From: Mixophyes australis
Taxonomy: Eukaryota; Chordata; Amphibia; Anura; Limnodynastidae
Direction of reading: 5' to 3'
Length of the DNA: 64,000 nt
Assembly (NCBI GenBank): GCA_036250195.1
Contig: JAVHZZ010000011.1
Location: forward strand, 65,100,101-65,164,100
The position numbers were made by a program, and so were the translations under genes. Positions 57,531 to 64,000 of this stretch are shown here, one piece after another. A model generated the notes under the pieces. It saw only the letters and a program-made list of their open reading frames with translations, ran no database searches and was not told the DNA's origin. Every line of letters starts with the position of its first letter. The stretch's first letter is position 1.

Positions 57531-57723
57531 AATAGATCTGGTCTATCATAAAGATGCTATGTGATTTTTTATTCCCAAGCATGCAGCATGCCAAATGCGG
57601 GTTTCTAAGGCACAGAGAGGTGTTGGGTCTACTTGTTTCCAAAGGGAAGCGATAATTTGGCTAAGGTCAAAATGTGTGAAACCAGTTCTATAGAGCGTCT
57701 TTAAAGATTTTGAAGAAGGTAAG

Positions 57724-58195
57724 TGTAACAGATATTGGATTACTACTACTAATCTTGATTAGCGCTGGCTTACCTGAGGTGCGGAGTCTAACGATCTCCC
57801 CGGGGTTCACCAAGAACCGCCGCAAGACGGGGTGGGCTTCGCTGCCAGGAGTCGCAGGTTGCGGTCCTCAGGTTCGCCCCAAGATGTAGTGCAGCAGAGT
57901 GGAGTGGAAGATGCAGAGTCAATCAAGCTGGGTCGGTACACAGGAATGGAGGCAGGCAGAATCAGGAGGCAACTCAGAGTCAAACAGGCCGAGGTCGGTA
58001 CACGGGTCACAAGAATAGAGGGATAGTCAGCAAGCCGGATTGGTACACGGGTTGGAGTGCCAGGATAGTCAAAACAGGCAGAGATCAGAACACAGGAAGA
58101 CACAGGAGACTGGAAGACACAGCAATCCATGAAGCACAGGAGCCAGGAACAGGAAAGTGTTGCTCTGACACTCAGCGAGTGTCAGAGTGAGATTC
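57724..58195 (-). repeat. Gypsy 3' LTR (R/U5 part)
   Basis: About 90% similar by eye to 62161-62640. Ends ...CTGTTACA in minus orientation. U3 is lost; a TATA-like AGTATAAGAATCTC marks the breakpoint side. Confidence 0.8.
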
Positions 58196-59643
58196 TTATA
58201 CTGAAAGGGATTAAAAAATTAGCACATTTGGAACAAGCAAAAACAAATCTCTTCACATCCTCCAGTAAGGAAGGCCACCAGTAACTTCGGGACAACAAGT
58301 CCCAGGTTTTGCGGATACCAGCATGCCCAGAGAAGAGAGAGCGATGAGCCCAGCTGAGGAGTTGAGTGCGCAAACATGGCAAGATGAATGTTTTGCCCGG
58401 AGGGCAACCCTTGTTAAGGTGTGTAGTTGCCAAAACTCGACAAATCTCTACAATGAATTTATTGTCCTCCAAAGGTTCCATATCAGCTGGATCAAAAGAG
58501 CGAGATAAGGCATCCGCCTTCATATTCTTGGATCCAGAGTGAAAGGTGATGTTAAAATCAAAACGTGAGAAGAATAAGGACCACCTTGCTTGTCGAGGGT
58601 TTAGACAACAGGCAGTACGTAAGTATAATAAATTCTTGTGATCGGTATATATGGTTATTGGAAATCGTGCCCCTTCTAGTAGATGTCTCCATTCGGAGAG
58701 AGCCAACTTGATGGCCAGGTGCTCTTTGTCGCCAATCCCATAATTCCTTTCAGCAGGTAATAAGCGACGGGAAAAGAATCCGCAAGGAAGAAGAGCTCTG
58801 TTGTGAAAGTACGGCTCCAGTACCAACGGAAGACGCATCTACCTCCAGGATAAAAGGACGTGAACAATCAGGCTGTTGCAGAATGGGTGCAGATGAGAAG
58901 AGAGACTTTAATGATATGAAGGCTTGAATAGCCTCAGTGGACCATGAAGCATCAGCAGATTTACAGGTCAATGCAGTGATGGGGGCCACCAGAGAAGAAT
59001 AACCTTTGATGAACTGACGATAGTAATTGGAGAATCCTAGGAAGCGTTGGGTAGCCTTAAGACCTGAAGGTTGGGGCCAGTCAAGTATGGCTTTCAATTT
59101 GGTGGGATCCATCTGCAGTCCGGTGCCAGAAATAATATATCCCATGAAAGGAATTTGTTTCTGTTCTAAGGTGCATTTCTCTAATTTGCAAAATAGATGT
59201 TTTTTTCGGATGCGAAAGAGAACCTCCAATACATGACTGCGATGAGATACCAGAACTTGAGAAAAAAGGAGAATGTCGTCCAAGTAGATGACTACAGATT
59301 GATACAAGAGATCTTGAAAAAGTTCATTCATAAAGCCCTGAAAGTTACCAGGTATTCAAAGTGGCCGTCTCGGGTGTTGAACGCTGTTTTCCATTCATCC
59401 CCCTCCTTAATGCGTATGAGGTATCGAAGTCGTATAATTGGATGAACGAAAGTATATTGGTTAATATTGTTTTGCCATGCGATTGCGATCCGTACACCAC
59501 GCAACATGTGGCATGGTGCAATTGCACGGTAAAATACGCACGCACACACTCGCATTACAACATTTAGTTATTTATATCATTCATATTCATATTGGTTCCG
59601 TTACACTGTAATTTATGAGCAAATAGTATTTGGTTTATTATTA

Positions 59644-59694
<51 letters not shown>

Positions 59695-60670
59695 GATTAT
59701 ATGTACACTTCAGTGACATTCAAGGTTCAGGTTATAGGAAAGGTATCATGCCTAGTATCATATTGAAACCCTAATCATCAGCAGCTGTCCGGTGCAGTCG
59801 GGGAAGAGATCGCACATTGCATACTTTAGTTATTGATATTAGGGAATAAACCTTTGTATAATGTTGGCTATGAAATGTTAATTGTAACTGGAGCATTGGT
59901 GGGAAGAAAGGAGCCCATCCCCTGGAGAGACGACCCCCACCTTTGGATTCCTTAGATTGAATCAGCCTATGACCTGTTTAGCCTGGACCCATCTGATGTC
60001 TGGACCTATAGAAGCAAGCCACGTCATTTGCATTGTTCTCTGTAACACTGACTGTGTATATATGATCATAGCTGTGCACCCAGATCTCAGACTTCACTGA
60101 TCACAGTATTCAAAGGTGAATCACTGTCCAGGGGTGCCCGTGGTTAGCGCAGCCAGCGCATGCGATAGCAGTGGTATGTATGTATCTTTTGGTATTGGCT
60201 GTACTGTACTGTATCATAATATAATAATGTATTGAATTGTTGACTATTTACATCTGCTAAAATAAATCACTTTGTGCGTTAGAAACACAATACAATCGCC
60301 TATGCAATGCTTATTTGAAAACGATAGAATTACTTTAATAGAGGTTATACGCTCCCCTAAGATCGAGTTTAGAGAAGATGGTGGCACCCTTAATATTGTC
60401 GAACAATTCAGAAATCAATGGCAGTGGATACCGATTTTTAATGGTAATAGCATTCAGGTCTCTGTAATCTATGCATGGGCAAAGACCCCCATCTTTCTTT
60501 TTTACGGAAAAGAAGCCAGCCCCAGCTGGGGAGGCACACTTGCGGATGAAGCCCCTTTTTAGATTTTCTTGGACGTACTCCTTCATAGCTTTAGACTCCG
60601 GAAGAGAAAGGGGGTAAACGCGGCCCATGGGAATAGGTTTACCAGGCATAAGGTCAATGCCACAATCCTA
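58196..60670 (-). pseudogene. Gypsy pol 3' portion: RT, RNase H, integrase zinc finger
   Basis: The minus strand encodes RT start [28 protein letters not shown] and LDLRGAYNL; then, beyond the 918-bp insertion, [28 protein letters not shown] (catalytic YLDD), FLGFSNYYRQFI, the RNase H start FILEVDASSVGTGAVLSQ, a YTDHKNL motif, and the integrase HHCC (HRSLFSGHAG...CSKCA). A frameshift lies near 58800-58840, and an in-frame TAG at 60668-60670 separates it from the protease. The integrase core is missing. Confidence 0.88.
59423..60340 (+). repeat. LTR-like repeat family, copy B (TSD GAGGT)
   Basis: 918 bp, inserted in gypsy RT with GAGGT at 59418-59422 and 60341-60345. It starts ATCGAAGTCG and ends TACTTTAATA, not TG...CA. 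It has a TATATAT box at 60057-60063 and AATAAA at 60261-60266, 74 bp from the end, the layout of an LTR. A (TA)n tract lies at 59645-59692. Copy A is at 42070-42940. Confidence 0.82.
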
Positions 60671-61294
60671 GATTCTGTGAGGAGGGAGTCTTGTGGCCTC
60701 TTGTTGACAAAAAACGTCAGAGAAGGGTTGGTATGGTTTAGGCAGAAGAGACACTGGAAATGTCTGGGAGTATCTGGAGGGATCACCTTCTGGAGACAGT
60801 GAGAGAAGCATGTGACCTGATTTCCAGTTTAGGGTGGGAGAATGGAGACAAAGCCATGGAAGTCCTAGGATGACTGGGTTGGTAGATTTCTGAATCACTA
60901 GAAAGGAAATCTTTTCCTGATGAAGCACTCCAACCTGGAGAAGGAGGGGAATGGTGCGTACCAAGATGGACCCCTCAGGAATTCTTCTCCCATCAATGGC
61001 CAGCAGTGAGATGGGTTGTTCCAAGGCTTGTGTGGGAATAGAGAATTGTTTAACTATTGCGGCTGAGATGAAATTTCCTGCGGCTCCGGAGTCAAGAAGT
61101 GCCGACTGCGGAAAAGTATTATATCCTAACTGAAGGGAAATAGAAATGGTAAGGCAATCATTACTACAAGGAACTGGCTGACACTGAGAGAAAAGGCCCA
61201 ACGATACAGCTCCCGAACTCGTTAGGCCCTGTCGTTTCCCGGATGTTTGGGACAAGAACTTAAAAGATGGCCACCTTCTCCACAATACAGACAC
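60668..61294 (-). pseudogene. Gypsy protease domain (start of pol)
   Basis: The minus-strand frame overlaps the end of gag (to 61222). It contains ALLDSGAAGNFIS, the retropepsin catalytic DSGA motif, and VILGLPWL, and ends at the TAG that separates it from RT. Overlapping frames imply that pol was expressed by ribosomal frameshifting or a similar mechanism. Confidence 0.82.
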
Positions 61295-62147
61295 AACTTG
61301 TTCCGAAATCTCTTCTCCCTTTCTTCGGCCGACAGGCTGGTCCTCCCCAATTGCATAGGTTCTTCGGGAGGAAGAACAGGTGTTTGGAAGTTGGGGGCCA
61401 AGCGAATCATACTGCGCCGAGATTGTTCTTTCTCGGAACTACGCTTCTTGAAACGTAAATCAACCTTGACACAGAGGGAAATGATTTCGTCCAGAGACGT
61501 TGGGAGTTCCCGAGATACCAGCTCATCTTTGATCCGGTCTGAAAGGCCCTGCCAGAATGTAGCCACTAAAGCCTCGTCATTCCAGCGGAGTTCCGAGGCC
61601 ATTGTTCTGAAGAGGACTGCATACTGTCCCACAGACTGGTTTCCTTGGCGAAGACGTAGTAAGCCGGTAGTGGCATTAGATACCCTTCCTGGCTCATCAA
61701 AAATCTTCTTGAAAGTGGACAAAAAGGTGTTGAAGTTATACAGAATGGGATCGTTCCTCTCCCATAAAGGGGAAGCCCATGCTAAGGCTTGACCGGACAA
61801 TAGTGATATCACATAGGCCACTTTAGCTTTTTCGGAAGGAAAGTTCCCCGGCAACAGCTCAAATTGTATGGAGCATTGATTTAAAAATCCTCTGCAATAT
61901 TTGGGGTCCCCATCGAACTTAAGTGGGTTAGGTATCCGTAACTGCGAGGAAGAAGCTGCTGCTACGGGCGGGGGTTCTGGGGCTGCAACTGCTGGCACTG
62001 GTGGTCCGCTTGCCACCAGAGTGTTCTGGACAACATCCAACCGAGTAGACAAACTATTGAGGAATTTTAAAGTTGCTCTTGGTTTGCCTCTTGCTTATCC
62101 ATCCTTCCCACTAAATGCTCCAACAGATCTTTTGCCGCTGAATCCAT
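61222..62147 (-). pseudogene. Gypsy gag with CCHC zinc knuckle
   Basis: ATG at 62147 (MDSAAKDLLEHLVGRMDKQE). A frameshift at about 62068 (an extra T) is followed by an open frame from 62052 to TGA at 61222. This holds a Pro/Ala-rich stretch, a capsid-like domain (PLKFDGDPKYCRGFLNQC, ALAWASPLWE, RTMASELRW) and, near the end, the zinc knuckle CLYCGEGGHLLSSCP. The ATG lies only 13 bases from the LTR, leaving almost no leader. Confidence 0.85.
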
Positions 62148-62160
62148 GGTCAAAACAAAC

Positions 62161-62749
62161 TGTAACAGATTCTGGATTACTATTACTAATCTTGATTAGT
62201 GCTGGCTTACCTGAGGCGCGGAGTCTAACGATCTCCCCGGTGTTCACCAAGAACCGCCGCAAGGCGGGGTGGGCTTCGCTGCCAGGAGTCGCAGGTCGCG
62301 GTCCTCAGGTTCGCCCCAAGATGAAGTGCAGCGGAGTGGAGCTGAAGTTGCGGAGTCAATCAAGCCGGGTCGGTACACAGGAATTGAGGCAGGCAGAATC
62401 AGGAGGCAACTCGGAGTCAATCAGACCGGGGTCGGTACACGGGTCACAAGAGTAGAGGGATAGTCAGCAAGCCGGGTCGGTACACAGGGGTTGGAGAGCC
62501 AGGATAGTCTAACAGGCAGAGATCAGCACACAGGAAGACACATGAGACTGGAAGACACAGCAATCACGAAGCACAGGAGCCAGGAACAGGTAAGTGGAAA
62601 CTTGTTGCTCTGACAAGACTGCAGTGTCCAGGTGAGCTTAATATAGTCTGTGGGTAGTAAAAGCCGCCTCCCAGCCACGATCATGTGACCACCCAAACCA
62701 GGGAGTGCTGCTGTACACAGAGACAGGAAAATCAGCAGCATGAAAGCAA
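62161..62749 (-). repeat. Gypsy 5' LTR
   Basis: In minus orientation it ends ...AGAATCTGTTACA at 62161. Its distal edge is set by the GTAAG duplication at 62750-62754. U3 contains AGCTTAATATAGTCTGTGGG and a CACGATCATGTGACC block. Confidence 0.75.
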
Positions 62750-62756
62750 GTAAGTT

Positions 62757-63456
62757 TGTGACACAGGCACTGTCCCCCATACTCTTCCCGCTGTGCAGGG
62801 ACGGTCACCTTCTCTTTCTGGCCAGGCACATCACATTGCCTAGCAACTTCTGCCTGGTCAGCTTTCTGTTCTCTGCACATGCACGCATCTCATTGCTAAG
62901 TGACGGGACTCTCCTTTCCGAGCAATACGGCAGTCAATGACGTCACTGTCTTCCAGGACCTTAATTAAGGCCCCTATTTAAGGGGACCTTTGGCACCACT
63001 AGGGTGCTAGTGTATTAGGTTCAGCCTAGCTCCAGCATCCCTTACTAGTTCAAGTCCCTGTGACCTGCTTCCCTTCTCCTGTTCAAGTTTGGCTTGACTA
63101 CTTGTTGCGACCTTGGCTTTTCTCCTGACCTCTCCTTCTGGATCGTGATTTTTCTGAACTACTCGACCGGCTTCTGACCTTTGGCTTCCCTGACCTTATT
63201 CTGCAGTCTGATTTGGTACTATGCTTCTGCCTGACTTTGTTCTAGGATTGTATGACTATGAAATTTCATCTACCTATTTCACCAGTGACTGACATTGAGG
63301 GCTGCAACATTCGCGTTCCACACAACAAAGCCCATACCCCCTTGTGGGGGTCCCTGGTGAATACAGGTGGTGTGTTAGACTCCATGCTTCTTTGTTCAGT
63401 AGCACAAACCACTGGTAAACAGCCACCATCCACTACTTACCTTTGGCTATGTGACA
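62757..63456 (+). repeat. Gypsy-type LTR (+), probably solo
   Basis: TGTGACACAGGCACTG...GGCTATGTGACA. It shares AGGGTGCTAGTGTATTAGGTTC, TTGTGGGGGTCCCTGG and GTGTTAGACTCC with the LTRs at 15.1 and 32.9 kb. A TATTTAA box lies at about 62975. No matching target duplication was found, and its left end abuts the minus-strand gypsy element. Confidence 0.65.
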
Positions 63457-64000
63457 GTTCCCCTGTGGCCACAGTTCATCCAGAAGCTCGAATCAGCAAT
63501 TGAGAACATTTTACTTAACTTGTCAGGGGTGTGAAGTTACACTTTGTAAGCTGTCTCTTTAATCAGTGTAGATATTAATCAGTGTAGATATTGAGGTTCG
63601 TGATGTACTCTCCCTGATTTCCTACCAATGCTTCTTCATTGGGTGCTGGACCCAGGTACTATTTTCATTCTAACATGTGTCTGCAATGGGAGTCAGGAGT
63701 TGCGCCTAATAGCACATTGTAAATTATGGAGATCGTACCCCATCCCAGGGGAGATTGTAGGCACAGTTATTTAAATGGGGTAAGTGAACTAAAAGCATCT
63801 TGAATTGGGAGAGAGTGGGTGAAGTGTGAAAATATTCAAAAAGTAACTGGTCCAGCAAGGGGAATTTTCATTGGATGATGATGCAAAGTTTGCATTATCA
63901 GTACGGTGGGCTATACACTTGATATCCATGTTGGACCACTGCATAGAGAAACTTGGAGACTGTCCAGGAGGAAATTGAGGGTTATCCCATATGGGTGATC
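63457..64000. other. No recognised genes
   Basis: Unassigned right edge of the window. Short open stretches exist on the minus strand but show no motif I recognise. Confidence 0.35.

Larger units (their letters stand above)
57724..62749 (-). mobile_element. Ty3/gypsy LTR retrotransposon lacking the integrase core
   Basis: Minus orientation: 5' LTR 62161-62749, gag, protease/RT/RNase H, integrase zinc-finger region, then a jump at about 58195 into the 3' LTR (57724-58195). GTAAG occurs at 57719-57723 and 62750-62754 as a likely target duplication. The integrase core, GPF domain, any chromodomain and the 3' LTR U3 are deleted. An LTR-like element (59423-60340) interrupts RT. Confidence 0.87.

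Noticed and set aside
61247..61792. 181-codon + strand ORF
   Set aside because: Antisense shadow of the gypsy gag frame.

Overview
The window looks like anuran amphibian (frog or toad) genomic DNA. It is AT-rich, has long introns and is saturated with vertebrate transposon families: L2/CR1-type and L1/Tx1-type LINEs, a tRNA-derived SINE with an L2-like tail, Ty3/gypsy chromoviruses, a class I endogenous retrovirus, a Penelope-like element, Tc1/mariner, hAT and PIF/Harbinger elements, and palindromic MITEs. Assignment to Anura is inference from this repeat mix. No rRNA, tRNA, CRISPR or bacterial-type gene is visible.

The one host gene I can support is IL11 (interleukin-11) on the + strand. 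Three exons are present (2211-2297, 6204-6362, 7561-7728), all phase 0 with canonical splice sites. They encode the last 137 residues of the cytokine: the end of the helix A/AB-loop region, helices B and C, and helix D. The signal peptide and first exons lie left of the window. The 3' UTR starts at 7729 and carries an ATTTA-type AU-rich element. The IL11 introns hold a SINE broken by a hAT element, a second SINE inside a foldback MITE, a PIF-type MITE and a palindromic MITE.

Right of IL11: 8-13 kb is mostly unique AT-rich sequence. 13-16 kb holds the 3' end of a chromovirus pol (integrase plus chromodomain, minus strand) and a solo LTR that splits a ~142-bp tandem unit. 16-22 kb holds two LINE copies. 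23.3-30.4 kb is a nested stack: a PIF/Harbinger transposase pseudogene was hit first by a 5'-truncated L1 (with target duplication), and a class I ERV now also interrupts it. The ERV has two almost identical LTRs, a tRNA-Pro-type primer site, a small membrane-protein ORF in the leader, a gag remnant, a pol that lacks protease and reverse transcriptase, and an internally deleted env. 32.5-38.5 kb holds two L1 copies interrupted by three solo LTRs with 5-bp target duplications. 39.9-42 kb is a Penelope-like element with a GIY-YIG domain. 42.1-42.9 kb and 59.4-60.3 kb are two opposite-facing copies of an LTR-like repeat with unusual termini. 44.7-52.3 kb has an L1 relic, a SINE, three Tc1-like relics and a solo LTR. 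54.3-56.5 kb has two LINE tails. 57.7-62.7 kb is a minus-strand gypsy element with gag, protease, RT and RNase H, but no integrase core.

Apart from IL11, nearly everything recognisable is mobile-element history. The recurrent themes are nested insertion, solo-LTR formation and internal deletion. Boundaries are exact where a target-site duplication is quoted and approximate elsewhere.
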